Shown one piece after another: positions 16,173 to 25,345 of a stretch of DNA of 64,000 nucleotides (the first letter of the stretch is position 1; every line of letters starts with the position of its first letter). Source of the DNA: Streptosporangium nondiastaticum (GTDB lineage Bacteria; Actinomycetota; Actinomycetes; Streptomycetales; Streptomycetaceae); NCBI RefSeq assembly GCF_003011965.1, contig NZ_PXWG01000020.1:1-64000 (forward strand), given 5' to 3'. The notes beneath the pieces were generated by a model. That model saw only the letters and a list, made by a program, of their open reading frames with translations, ran no database searches and had not been told where the DNA came from. A program made the translations under genes and the position numbers.

Positions 16173-17401
16173 TGAACCAGTTCTCCTCGTTCCCGAGCTC
16201 TCTGCGCCGGCCGCGTCTGCGCGGGGTGCACCGTGCCGTGCTGTTCGCCGCCGCCGCTGCTCTGCTGGCCTCCGGCTGCGGCGGGGATTCCGGTACGGAG
16301 GCGGCCGACCGCGTGCCGCACAAGGACGGGCAGCAACAGCAGCAACCGCGGCAGCGGGGGGCGGCGCCGGCGGGCCTGCCCGGGATGCCGCCGCTGCTGG
16401 ATCCGCACGACCTGTACGCGGCGGACCGGCCGAACAAGCTGTCGCCGGTGGTGAAGGACTTCCCGTCGCGGGTGTACGTGCCCAACACGGAGTCGGACAC
16501 GGTGAGCGTCATCGACCCGAAGACGTACAAGGTCATCGAGACGATCCCGGTGGGGAACCAGCCGCAGCACGTGGTGCCGTCATGGGACATGAAGACGTTG
16601 TGGGTGAACAACGACCGCGGTCACACGCTGACGGCGATCGATCCGGCGACGGGGAAGAAGGGGCGGACGGTCGACGTCCACGACCCGTACAACCTCTACT
16701 TCACGCCGGACGGGAAGTACGCGGTGGTGATGGCGTCGATGGACCGGGAGCTGGTGTTCCGGGACGCCCAGACGATGAAGCGGAAGAAGACGGAGCCGGT
16801 GTCGTGCAAGGGGGTGAACCACGCGGACTTCTCGCCGGACGGGAAGTACTTCATCGTCTCGTGCGAGTTCTCGGGCGAGCTGCTGAAGGTGGACACGGCG
16901 AAGATGAAGGTGATCGGTCAGCAGAAGCTGCCGTTCGAGGGGGCGATGCCGCAGGACGTGAAGATCTCTTCGGACGGGAAGACCTGGTACATCGCCGACA
17001 TGATGGCGGACGGGGTGTGGGTGCTGGACGGCGACAGGTTCACCGAGCCGTGGCTGATGCCTACGGGCAAGGGTGCGCACGGGCTGTACGTGAGCCGGGA
17101 CTCGAAGTCGATGTACATCTCGAACCGGGGTGAGGGATCGATCTCGGTGCTGGACCTGCCGAGCCGCAAGCTGGTGAAGAAGTGGGAGCTGCCGGAGGGC
17201 GGGAGCCCGGACATGGGCGGGGTGTCGGCGGACGGCAATGTGCTGTGGCTGTCGGGGCGTTATGACTCGGAGGTGTACGCGATCGACACGCGGGACGGGC
17301 ATCAGATCGCCAAGATCCGGGTGGGTGCCGGGCCGCACGGGCTGGCGGTGTATCCGCAGCCCGGGCGGTACTCGCTGGGGCACACGGGGATCTTCCGGTG
17401 A
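16172..17401 (+). CDS. Secreted YncE-like beta-propeller lipoprotein
   Basis: 409-aa lipoprotein: signal peptide with LLASGCGG lipobox (cysteine about residue 37), a Gln-rich linker, then a seven-bladed propeller built from repeats like RVYVPNTESDTVSVIDPKTYKVIETIPVG and GLYVSRDSKSMYISNRGEGSISVLDLPSRKLVKKWELP (YVTN/YncE type). Such proteins often bind other proteins, DNA or metals outside the membrane; no activity can be assigned. It is translationally coupled to the deacetylase-like lipoprotein (TGATG overlap), suggesting that the pair work on the outer face of the membrane together. Confidence 0.87.
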   Translation: MNQFSSFPSSLRRPRLRGVHRAVLFAAAAALLASGCGGDSGTEAADRVPHKDGQQQQQPRQRGAAPAGLPGMPPLLDPHDLYAADRPNKLSPVVKDFPSRVYVPNTESDTVSVIDPKTYKVIETIPVGNQPQHVVPSWDMKTLWVNNDRGHTLTAIDPATGKKGRTVDVHDPYNLYFTPDGKYAVVMASMDRELVFRDAQTMKRKKTEPVSCKGVNHADFSPDGKYFIVSCEFSGELLKVDTAKMKVIGQQKLPFEGAMPQDVKISSDGKTWYIADMMADGVWVLDGDRFTEPWLMPTGKGAHGLYVSRDSKSMYISNRGEGSISVLDLPSRKLVKKWELPEGGSPDMGGVSADGNVLWLSGRYDSEVYAIDTRDGHQIAKIRVGAGPHGLAVYPQPGRYSLGHTGIFR

Positions 17402-17427
17402 CGTAGGCCTGCCCGGCGGATCGCGGG

Positions 17428-17457
17428 GTGACGGCCCGGCGATGCCGGGACCGTCAC
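17428..17457. terminator. Bidirectional terminator between convergent genes
   Basis: Stem 17428-17440 with 17444-17457, one single-base bulge, 3-nt loop, between the converging propeller and membrane-protein genes. Confidence 0.65.
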
Positions 17458-17467
17458 GCCTGCGCGG

Positions 17468-19120
17468 TCACGCGTTGTAGACGTCCGCGGCGCCCGGCTT
17501 GGCGTCCTGGACGGCGCCGCTGAGGGACATGGCGCGGCTGGTGAAGCGGTCGGTGTTGACGCCGTGCTCCTTGAGGACGCGCAGGGCGGCCTCGTGGACG
17601 ACGCGCAGGACGGGGGTCGTGGCGCGAAGGGCGTCATCGGCCATGAAGCGGTGCCGCCAGGGCTTCTCGGCCCAGGCGTGGCGCAGGCCGAAGGGCTCGG
17701 GGAGGACGAGCTTGCCGCCCCAGTACTCCAGGAGCGGGGGGTACCAGGTGAGGGGGGCGCGGGCGGCGAGGCGGACGACTTCGCGGGGCGGGACGACGGA
17801 GAGGGTCCTGGTGCGGTTCTCCCAGAACTTGATGGTCTTGGCGGTGGTCTTGGTGCGGGCGGAGGGCTTGCCCATGAAGATGCCGTTGACCGGGCCGAGG
17901 GCGTGGCCGGTGACCTCGATCCGCAGGGTCTTGTGGAGGACGGTGACGCTGATGAGGAGGGTGATCACGAGCTGGCCGTCCCAGAGGACGAACTGGACGC
18001 CGAGGTAGTGCCGGCTGCCGGCGCCGAACTGCTGTTCGTTACAGATCTTCTGGAGTTCGGCGCCCCTTATCTGGAAGCCGTCGGTGCCTTCGGGGCGGGA
18101 GACGGCGCCGGCGCCCTCGCCGACATCGGAGATGACCCAGTGCTCGACGGACGGGGTGGGGAAGCCACCGGTGTGCAGGGGGCTGCGCTCCAGGAGGTGC
18201 AGCTGGTCGTGGATGGCGCGGACGACGTCCCAGCTGCGGAAGGGGTTGATCTCCTTGCCGGGTTCGAGCGGGACGAGCTCCTCGGCGAGCTGCCAGCTGC
18301 CCCAGCGGGTGCCCATGCCGAGTATGCCCTTGGTGCCGGCGTAGAAGGCGACGTTGCTCTGCTGTTCGGCGGCGAGCCGCTCCAGGGACTGGCGGAGCCG
18401 CTCGGCGGCGGTCTCGCCGGGGTTCTTGGGGACGGCTTCGGGGATCTTGGCGCCGATGCCGCCGCCGGAGAGCAGGCCGCTCCAGCGCTCGCGGAGGTCC
18501 TTGGCGGTGCGCTCGCAGACGGACTTGGCCCAGTAGCCGCCGACGAGCGGGGCGATGAGCATGGCGCGGAGGTAGAAGGCCCAGAAGCCGTGGAAGGGGA
18601 GTTTGACCAGGAGGATGACGGCGAGGATGCCGAGGCCGGCGAGGAGCGCGGTGCCGAGGGCGCCGGCGCGCTTGTTCTGGGCGCCGGCGATGGTGCGGCG
18701 GAGCTGGAAGACGCCGAGCCAGAGCAGGACGCCGGGGAGGAAGAGCAGTCCGCAGACGCCCATGATGAGGGTGAGCCGGGCGTCGCGCTGCTTGCGGATG
18801 CGATTGGCGGCGAGGCAGTGCTCGACGACGGGCTGCGGGTCGAGGCCGAAGGACTGGATGAGGGGTTTGCGGCCGCCGCCGAGGACGCGCAGCTGGACGG
18901 CGCGGGCGAAGGCCTCGCCCAGGTTGGGCTCGAAGAGCGATATGCGGGGCGGCTTGACCTCGGACTTGGCCCAGTCGGAGTTGGCCTTGAGGAGCTGGTC
19001 GGCCGGGCCGTCGCGGTAGGCGGCCGAGGCGAGCGCCTGGGTCGCCGCGGTCTGTCCGGAGGAGCCCGAGAGCGGGATCTGCGCTCCGGGGCTGAAGTCG
19101 AACGGATCCCCTGCTGCCAC
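17468..19120 (-). CDS. Large membrane protein, function unknown
   Basis: 550-aa protein. A roughly 115-residue soluble N-terminus is followed by hydrophobic segments LTLIMGVCGLLFLPGVLLWLGVF, ALLAGLGILAVILLV and FYLRAMLIAPLVGGYWA (about residues 115-205). A long soluble region follows, with a short hydrophobic stretch (GQLVITLLISVTVL, about 390). The C-terminal 150 residues are basic/aromatic. I do not recognise a family. GTG at 19120 has a GGGGG tract upstream. Monocistronic on the minus strand, between two terminators. Confidence 0.75.
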   Translation of the reverse strand: MAAGDPFDFSPGAQIPLSGSSGQTAATQALASAAYRDGPADQLLKANSDWAKSEVKPPRISLFEPNLGEAFARAVQLRVLGGGRKPLIQSFGLDPQPVVEHCLAANRIRKQRDARLTLIMGVCGLLFLPGVLLWLGVFQLRRTIAGAQNKRAGALGTALLAGLGILAVILLVKLPFHGFWAFYLRAMLIAPLVGGYWAKSVCERTAKDLRERWSGLLSGGGIGAKIPEAVPKNPGETAAERLRQSLERLAAEQQSNVAFYAGTKGILGMGTRWGSWQLAEELVPLEPGKEINPFRSWDVVRAIHDQLHLLERSPLHTGGFPTPSVEHWVISDVGEGAGAVSRPEGTDGFQIRGAELQKICNEQQFGAGSRHYLGVQFVLWDGQLVITLLISVTVLHKTLRIEVTGHALGPVNGIFMGKPSARTKTTAKTIKFWENRTRTLSVVPPREVVRLAARAPLTWYPPLLEYWGGKLVLPEPFGLRHAWAEKPWRHRFMADDALRATTPVLRVVHEAALRVLKEHGVNTDRFTSRAMSLSGAVQDAKPGAADVYNA

Positions 19121-19254
19121 TGCTTGCCCCCAATGCCGCGCATGTCCGGTGCTGCGGCCTTCGACGGATGCCGACGACCGCCCGCGTCATACGTGTTGGT
19201 CCGCGGACCCAGCGTATCGGCGCGGGGTGCCGGCTGTCGCAGAGATCGTGAAGG

Positions 19255-19285
19255 CCGCCCGCCCCGCGCGGTGCGGGGCGGGCGG
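19255..19285 (-). terminator. Terminator of EF-G-like gene
   Basis: Perfect 13-bp GC stem (19255-19267 with 19273-19285), 5-nt loop, just beyond the stop of the minus-strand EF-G-like gene. Confidence 0.75.
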
Positions 19286-19295
19286 TTCGCGCCTG

Positions 19296-21503
19296 TTACG
19301 CCCCGCCGTCCGCCGATTCCCGCAGCCGCTCGGCGATCTGAGGGGGCATCGGTTCGTGGCGGGCGTAGGAGCGGGTGAACCGGCCGGTGCCGTGCGACAG
19401 GGAGCGCAGGTCGACGGCGTAGCGGCCGATCTCGATCTCGGGGACCTCGGCGCGCACGAGGGTGCGGCCCGCGCCGGACTGCTCGGTGCCGATGACGCGG
19501 CCGCGGCGTCCGGACAGGTCGCTCATGACGGGGCCCACGTAGTCGTCGGAGACCAGCACCTCGATCTCGGCGACGGGTTCGAGGAGGTGGATCCTCGTCT
19601 CGGCGGCGGCTTCGCGCAGGGCGAGGGCGCCGGCGGTCTGGAACGCGGCGTCGGAGGAGTCCACCGAGTGCGCCTTGCCGTCGAGGAGGGTGACGCGGAT
19701 GTCGACCAAGGGGTAGCCGGCGGCGACGCCGCGGGCGGCCTGGGCGCGGACGCCCTTCTCCACGGAGGGGATGAACTGGCGCGGCACGGCGCCGCCGACG
19801 ACCTTGTCGACGAACTCGATGCCGGAGCCGCCGGGCAGCGGTTCGACCTCGATCTCGCAGATGGCGTACTGGCCGTGGCCGCCGGACTGCTTGACGTGGC
19901 GGCCGCGGCCGGCGGCCTTGCCGCCGAAGGTCTCGCGGAGCGACACCTTGTGCGGCACGACGTCGACCTGGACGCCGTAGCGGGTGCGCAGCCGTTCCAG
20001 GGCCACGTCCCGGTGGGCCTCGCCCAGGCACCACAGGACGACCTGGTGGGTCTGGGCGTTCTGTTCCAGGCGCATGGTGGGGTCTTCGGCGACGAGCCGG
20101 GCGAGGCCCTGGGAGAGCTTGTCCTCGTCGGCCTTGCTGTGCGCCTGGATGGCGACGGGCAGCAGGGGGTCGGGCAGCTGCCACGGCTCCATGAGGAGGG
20201 GGTCGCCCTTGGCGGAGAGGGTGTCGCCGGTCTCGGCGCGGGTGAGTTTGGCGACGCAGGCGATGTCGCCGGCGATGGCCTGGGGGAGGGGCCGCTGCTG
20301 CTTGCCGAAGGGCGAGGAGAGCGCGCCGATGCGTTCGTCGACGTCGTGGCTCTCGTGGCCGCGGTCCTCCAGTCCGTGGCCGGAGACGTGGACGGTCTCG
20401 TCGGGGCGCAGGGTGCCGGAGAAGACGCGGACTAGGGAGATCCGGCCGACGTACGGGTCGGACGAGGTCTTGATCACCTCGGCGGCGAGCGGGCCCGCGG
20501 GGTCGCAGGTCACGGGTGGGTGGGAGCGGCCGTCAGGGGTGGTGACGGCCGGGGCCTCGCGTTCGAGCGGGGTGGGGAAGCCGCCGGTGATGAGCTCCAG
20601 GAGCTCGACGGTGCCCAGGCCCTGCTTGGCGCCCTCGGCGGCGGGGGCCGCGGCGAGGACGGGGTGGAAGCTGCCGCGCGCCACGGCGCGCTCCAGGTCC
20701 TCGACGAGGGTCTTGACGTCGATCTCCTCGCCGCCGAGGTAGCGGTCCATGAGGGTCTCGTCCTCGCTCTCGGCGATGATGCCCTCGATGAGCCGGTTGC
20801 GGGCCTCCTCGATGAGCGGCAGGTGCTCGGGGCCGGGTGCGGTCTCGGCCCGGGTGCCGGAGGAGTAGTCGAAGACGCGCTGCGAGAGCAGGCCGATGAG
20901 GCCGGCCACGGAGCGGTGCCCGTCGGGGCCCTCGGGCCCGTGCAGCGGGAGGTAGAGCGGCAGCACGCCGTCGGGGGAGTCGCCGCCGAAGGCCGTCCGG
21001 CAGGTCTCCGTCATCTCCTCGAAATCGGAGCGGGCCGCCTCCAGATGGGTGATGACGATGGCGCGGGGCATCCCGACGGCGGCGCACTCCTCCCAGAGCA
21101 TGCGGGTGGCGCCGTTGATGTTCTCGGCGCCCTCCGCGGCCGAGACGACGAAGAGGGCCGCGTCCGCCGCGCGCAGACCGGCCCTGAGCTCCCCCACGAA
21201 GTCGGCGTAGCCGGGGGTGTCCAGCAGGTTGATCTTGATGCCGGCCCATTCGACCGGGGCCAGCGACAACTGCACCGAGCGCTGCTGCCGGTGCTCGATC
21301 TCGTCGTAGTCCGAGAGCGCACCGCCGTCCTCGACGCGGCCGGCCCGGTTGACCGCACCGGTCGCCAGCGCGAGGGCCTCCACCAGCGTCGTCTTTCCGG
21401 AGCCGCTGTGGCCGACCAGCACCACGTTGCGTACGTGGCTCGGCCGGTCGGCCGATACTGCTCTGCCCGCGGCCCCTGGGTACGTGCCCGTCTTCTCGCC
21501 CAT
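19296..21503 (-). CDS. Elongation factor G-like GTPase (EF-G2 type)
   Basis: 735-aa translational GTPase with EF-G domain order. The P-loop GHSGSGKTT (31-39), DTPG (95-98), domain II and domains III-V are present. The guanine-specificity motif, normally NKxD, reads THLE (152-155; bases 21039-21050). It is a paralogue of the main EF-G, like the non-translocase EF-G2 of mycobacteria, so it may act in stress or lack normal GTP specificity. ATG at 21503 is preceded by GGGAGG; the longer frame to 21716 adds 71 low-complexity residues. Divergent from pgsA. Confidence 0.88.
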   Translation of the reverse strand: MGEKTGTYPGAAGRAVSADRPSHVRNVVLVGHSGSGKTTLVEALALATGAVNRAGRVEDGGALSDYDEIEHRQQRSVQLSLAPVEWAGIKINLLDTPGYADFVGELRAGLRAADAALFVVSAAEGAENINGATRMLWEECAAVGMPRAIVITHLEAARSDFEEMTETCRTAFGGDSPDGVLPLYLPLHGPEGPDGHRSVAGLIGLLSQRVFDYSSGTRAETAPGPEHLPLIEEARNRLIEGIIAESEDETLMDRYLGGEEIDVKTLVEDLERAVARGSFHPVLAAAPAAEGAKQGLGTVELLELITGGFPTPLEREAPAVTTPDGRSHPPVTCDPAGPLAAEVIKTSSDPYVGRISLVRVFSGTLRPDETVHVSGHGLEDRGHESHDVDERIGALSSPFGKQQRPLPQAIAGDIACVAKLTRAETGDTLSAKGDPLLMEPWQLPDPLLPVAIQAHSKADEDKLSQGLARLVAEDPTMRLEQNAQTHQVVLWCLGEAHRDVALERLRTRYGVQVDVVPHKVSLRETFGGKAAGRGRHVKQSGGHGQYAICEIEVEPLPGGSGIEFVDKVVGGAVPRQFIPSVEKGVRAQAARGVAAGYPLVDIRVTLLDGKAHSVDSSDAAFQTAGALALREAAAETRIHLLEPVAEIEVLVSDDYVGPVMSDLSGRRGRVIGTEQSGAGRTLVRAEVPEIEIGRYAVDLRSLSHGTGRFTRSYARHEPMPPQIAERLRESADGGA

Positions 21504-21748
21504 GTGTCCCGCCTCCCGGTCGACACCTGCGGTACACCGAGCTTTCCACTGCGGTAACGCTGCGTCCATACGTCGCACACGGGGGTACGTCCGTGCGCCC
21601 CGCGGTGGCGCCGCCGGGGGAGGCGGAGGCGCCGGTGCGCGCGCTGCGAGCAGTGCGTGCGCGGCCCGGAGGGGGCGCCTGGCTACGATGGGCCAGCCGG
21701 TGGCCTCCCTGACCACGCGGCCCGATACGACACCCCTCCGGGAAGGCC

Positions 21749-22414
21749 ATGCTGAACAAGTACGCGCGTGCTTTCTTCACGCGTGTTCTCACGCCGTTCG
21801 CCGCCCTGCTCATCCGCCTCGGCGTCAGCCCCGACGCGGTGACCCTCGTCGGTACCGGCGGTGTGGTGGCGGGCGCGCTGGTCTTCTATCCGCGGGGGGA
21901 GTTCTTCTGGGGCACGGTCGTCATCACCTTGTTCGTCTTCTCGGACCTGGTGGACGGCAACATGGCCCGGCAGCTGGGCCGGTCCAGCCGCTGGGGCGCC
22001 TTCCTGGACTCCACGCTCGACCGCGTCGCCGACTCGGCGATCTTCGGCGGGCTCGCGCTGTGGTACGCGGGCAGCGGCGACGACAACGTGCTGTGCGCGG
22101 TGTCGATCTTCTGCCTCGCCAGCGGCCAGGTCGTCTCGTACACGAAGGCGCGCGGCGAGAGCATCGGCCTGCCGGTGAACGTCAACGGCCTCGTCGAGCG
22201 GGCCGAGCGGCTGGTCATCTCGCTGGTGGCGTGCGGCTTCGCGGGCCTGCACAAGTTCGGCGTGCCGGGCATCCAGTACCTGCTGCCGGTGGCGCTGTGG
22301 ATCGTGGCCGTCGGCAGCCTCGTGACGCTGATCCAGCGGGTGGTGACGGTGCGCCGCGAGTCGGCCGAGGCGGAGGCCGAGGCCGCGGCGGCGCAGGGCG
22401 GTGGCAACGGGTGA
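21749..22414 (+). CDS. pgsA: Phosphatidylinositol phosphate synthase
   Basis: 221-aa CDP-alcohol phosphatidyltransferase in the membrane. The signature DLVDGNMAR...GAFLDSTLD (about residues 66-94) is complete. In actinobacteria this position encodes the enzyme joining CDP-diacylglycerol to inositol-1-phosphate, the first step toward phosphatidylinositol mannosides. Several hydrophobic segments, ending in a charged Glu/Ala tail. It starts the three-gene pgsA-acyltransferase-pimA operon; its TGA overlaps the next GTG by 4 nt. Confidence 0.93.
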   Translation: MLNKYARAFFTRVLTPFAALLIRLGVSPDAVTLVGTGGVVAGALVFYPRGEFFWGTVVITLFVFSDLVDGNMARQLGRSSRWGAFLDSTLDRVADSAIFGGLALWYAGSGDDNVLCAVSIFCLASGQVVSYTKARGESIGLPVNVNGLVERAERLVISLVACGFAGLHKFGVPGIQYLLPVALWIVAVGSLVTLIQRVVTVRRESAEAEAEAAAAQGGGNG

Positions 22415-23406
22415 GGGAACGGCTGACCGACGCGCTGTACGGGCTCGGCTGGGCCACGGTCAAGACGCTGCCGGAGCCGCTGGCCGTACGGCTGGGGCAG
22501 CAGATCGCCGACGTGGCGTGGCGGCGGCGCGGCGGCGGCGTGCTGCGCCTGGAGGCCAATCTGGCCCGGGTGCTGCCGGGGGCGTCCGCGGAGCGCCTGG
22601 CGCGGGTGTCCCGCGCGGGCATGCGCTCGTACATGCGCTACTGGATGGAGTCCTTCCGGCTGCCGGTGTGGAGCGCGGAGCGCACGCGCTCGTCCTTCGA
22701 GCCGGAAGGCCTGCACCATCTGGAGGAGGCCCTGGCGAGCGGGCGCGGCGTGGTCATCGCGCTGCCGCACATGGGCAACTACGACCTCGCGGGCGCGTGG
22801 GTGACCACGCGACTCGGGGTGCCCTTCACGACCGTGGCCGAGCGGCTGAAGCCCGAGACGCTCTACGACCGCTTCGTGGCCTACCGCGAGGGCCTGGGCA
22901 TGGAGGTGCTGCCCCACGCGGGCGGCAGCGCCTTCGGCACGCTGGCGCGCCGGCTGCGCGCCGGGGGCCTGGTGTGCCTGGTGGCCGACCGCGACCTGTC
23001 CTCCTCGGGCATAGAGGTCACCTTCTTCGGCGAGGCGACGAAGATGCCCGCCGGGCCCGCGATGCTCGCCGTGCAGACCGGGGCGCTGCTGCTGCCGGTG
23101 ACGCTCTGGTACGACCGCTCGCCGGTGATGAAGGGGCGGGTGCACGCCCCCGTCGAGGTGCCCGCGGAGGGCACGCGCGCCGAGAAGGCGGCCGCGATGA
23201 CCCAGCAGGTCGCCGACGCCTTCGCCGCGGGGATCGCCGAGCACCCCGAGGACTGGCATATGCTCCAGCGACTGTGGCTCGCCGACCTGGAGCCGCGCCC
23301 GGACGCGCCGGCCGGCACGCCGGAGCAGGCGCCGGGCGGGCCCGGGGGAGAGGCACGGGGCGAGGGCGCGGGCAGGGCCGAGAGCGACCGGAGGGCCGAG
23401 GCATGA
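22411..23406 (+). CDS. Phosphatidylinositol mannoside acyltransferase (PatA-like)
   Basis: 331-aa LpxL/HtrB-superfamily acyltransferase. The catalytic HxxxxD motif is HMGNYD (about residues 119-124), followed by the second block FFGEATKMPAGPAMLAVQTGA. It acylates the mannose of PIM on the inner face of the membrane in the mycobacterial paradigm (Rv2611c). GTG at 22411 overlaps the pgsA stop; the 3' end overlaps pimA. The last about 40 residues are Gly/Glu-rich and disordered. Confidence 0.92.
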   Translation: MRERLTDALYGLGWATVKTLPEPLAVRLGQQIADVAWRRRGGGVLRLEANLARVLPGASAERLARVSRAGMRSYMRYWMESFRLPVWSAERTRSSFEPEGLHHLEEALASGRGVVIALPHMGNYDLAGAWVTTRLGVPFTTVAERLKPETLYDRFVAYREGLGMEVLPHAGGSAFGTLARRLRAGGLVCLVADRDLSSSGIEVTFFGEATKMPAGPAMLAVQTGALLLPVTLWYDRSPVMKGRVHAPVEVPAEGTRAEKAAAMTQQVADAFAAGIAEHPEDWHMLQRLWLADLEPRPDAPAGTPEQAPGGPGGEARGEGAGRAESDRRAEA

Positions 23407-24563
23407 GGATCGGGATCGTCTGTCCCTACTCGTGGGACGTGCCCGGCGGCGTGCAGTTCCACATCCGGGACCTGGCCGAGCACCTCATCCGGCTGGGCCA
23501 TGAGGTGTCGGTGCTGGCCCCGGCGGACGACGAGACGCCGCTGCCGCCGTTCGTGGTCTCGGCCGGGCGGGCCGTGCCCGTCCCCTACAACGGCTCCGTG
23601 GCGCGGCTGAACTTCGGCTTCCTGTCGGCCGCCCGCGTGCGGCGCTGGCTGCACGACGGCGACTTCGACGTCATCCACATCCACGAACCCACCTCTCCCT
23701 CGCTGGGCCTGCTGACCTGCTGGGCCGCGCAGGGCCCCATCGTGGCGACCTTCCACACCTCCAACCCGCGCTCCCGGGCGATGATCGCGGCCTATCCGAT
23801 CCTCCAGCCCGCCCTGGAGAAGATCAGCGCCCGCATCGCGGTGAGCGAATACGCCCGCCGGACGCTGGTCGAGCACCTGGGCGGCGACGCGGTGGTCATC
23901 CCCAACGGTGTCGACGTGGACTTCTTCGCCCGCGCCGAGCCCAAGGAGGAGTGGCAGGGCGGGACGATCGGCTTCATCGGCCGCATCGACGAGCCCCGCA
24001 AGGGCCTTCCCGTGCTCATGCGCGCCCTGCCCAAGATCTTCGCCGCGTGCCCCGGCGCCCGGCTGCTCGTCGCCGGCCGGGGCGACGAGGAGGAGGCCGT
24101 GGCCGGCCTGCCTCCAGAGATGCGTGACCGCGTCGAGTTCCTCGGCATGGTCAGCGACGAGGACAAGGCGCGGCTGCTGCGCAGCGTCGACGTCTACGTC
24201 GCCCCCAACACGGGCGGGGAGTCCTTCGGCATCATCCTGGTCGAGGCGATGTCGGCGGGCGCCCCCGTCCTCGCCAGCGACCTGGACGCCTTCGCCCAGG
24301 TGCTCGACCAGGGCTCGGCCGGCGAGCTCTTCGCCAACGAGGACGCCGACGCGCTCGCCGCCGCGGCCGTCCGGCTGCTGGGCGACCCGCAGTTGCGGGC
24401 CGGGCTGAGCGAGCGCGGCAGCACCCACGTGCGCCGCTTCGACTGGTCCCGCGTGGGCGCCGACATCCTGGCCGTCTACGAGACGGTCACGGCCGGCGCG
24501 GCCTCGGTCGCCGCCGACGAACGCACCGGCCTGCGCGCCCGCTTCGGCCTCGCCCGCGACTGA
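23403..24563 (+). CDS. pimA: Phosphatidylinositol alpha-mannosyltransferase
   Basis: 386-aa GT4 glycosyltransferase of GT-B fold that transfers mannose from GDP-mannose to phosphatidylinositol. The N-terminal YSWDVPGGVQFHIRDLAEHL and the donor-site segments IGFIGRIDEPRKGLPVL and PNTGGESFGIILVEAMSAGAPV (the E-x7-E motif) are clear. ATG at 23403 overlaps the acyltransferase TGA by 4 nt. Last gene of the PIM operon; a GC hairpin follows. Confidence 0.95.
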   Translation: MRIGIVCPYSWDVPGGVQFHIRDLAEHLIRLGHEVSVLAPADDETPLPPFVVSAGRAVPVPYNGSVARLNFGFLSAARVRRWLHDGDFDVIHIHEPTSPSLGLLTCWAAQGPIVATFHTSNPRSRAMIAAYPILQPALEKISARIAVSEYARRTLVEHLGGDAVVIPNGVDVDFFARAEPKEEWQGGTIGFIGRIDEPRKGLPVLMRALPKIFAACPGARLLVAGRGDEEEAVAGLPPEMRDRVEFLGMVSDEDKARLLRSVDVYVAPNTGGESFGIILVEAMSAGAPVLASDLDAFAQVLDQGSAGELFANEDADALAAAAVRLLGDPQLRAGLSERGSTHVRRFDWSRVGADILAVYETVTAGAASVAADERTGLRARFGLARD

Positions 24564-24579
24564 GGCCTGAGGCCGCCCC

Positions 24580-24610
24580 CGGGGCCCGGGCCGCTAGGCC
24601 CCGGGCCCCG
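24580..24610. terminator. Hairpin between convergent pimA and VC0807-type gene
   Basis: Perfect 11-bp GC stem (24580-24590 with 24600-24610), 9-nt loop. It overlaps the last codons of the minus-strand gene. Confidence 0.55.
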
Positions 24611-25271
24611 CCTCCTGCGGCACCGGCACGCCCGCCCTCCCGGCCGTCCCGAACAGGGATATCCCGTGCCGCGCCCGGAAGCGCCGGCTGCGCCGTACGG
24701 TGATCACCACCAGCAGGGCCAGCAGGGCGAACGACTGGATCCGGCCGATCACCGGGACCGCGTCGACGGGCAGCACCAGCGCCTGCACCGTGCTCAGGGC
24801 GGCGTCGAGCAACTCCACGCCCGCCCACAGCAGGGTCAGGCCCCGCAGCGCCTGCCGGTACGCGGGCAGCTCCTGCCAGGCGCGCTCGGCCTCCGCGTCG
24901 CCGCTGCCTCGTCGCAGGTGCGCGCCGAAGTGGAAGGCGAACGGCCGGGAGAGGAACAGGGTGCCCCCGATCCACAGGCCCAGCACGGCCGGGATCGCGG
25001 CGTCCTTCAGCAGCAGCACCCGAGGATCCCCGCTCACCAGCGACGTGGCCGCCGAGACGGCGAGCAGGGCGACGACGAGCAGGTCGAAGAAGGCGACGTG
25101 CCGGCGGCGGACGGCCGTCACGACCGCGTGCGCGGCCGGTATCACGCCGCTGATCAGCAGGGCCTGCCACTGCGTGGTGCCCTGCGCCCGCAGTATGTAG
25201 TACAGCGCGGCGGGCAGGGCGATCGTGACGGTCAGAGGGACGAGCAGCGCTCGCCGGGCGTGCGGTGTCAT
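24594..25271 (-). CDS. VC0807-type integral membrane protein
   Basis: 225-aa membrane protein with about six hydrophobic segments (LLVPLTVTIALPAALYYIL, ALLISGVIPAAHAVVTAV, FFDLLVVALLAVSAATSL, and three more toward the C-terminus). It resembles the poorly characterised VC0807 family, whose function is unknown. ATG at 25271 has GGGAGG upstream. A TAGCGT -10 (25330-25335, minus) gives a roughly 50-nt leader. The -35 region is overlapped by an inverted repeat listed separately, so it is probably controlled by a DNA-binding protein. Confidence 0.72.
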   Translation of the reverse strand: MTPHARRALLVPLTVTIALPAALYYILRAQGTTQWQALLISGVIPAAHAVVTAVRRRHVAFFDLLVVALLAVSAATSLVSGDPRVLLLKDAAIPAVLGLWIGGTLFLSRPFAFHFGAHLRRGSGDAEAERAWQELPAYRQALRGLTLLWAGVELLDAALSTVQALVLPVDAVPVIGRIQSFALLALLVVITVRRSRRFRARHGISLFGTAGRAGVPVPQEAGPGA

Positions 25272-25345
25272 GGGGTTTCCTCCCCAGGCGATTCCAGGTC
25301 TTCCGTGGTGCTCCTCCGGTCCTGAAACGACGCTAGGGCCGGGCC

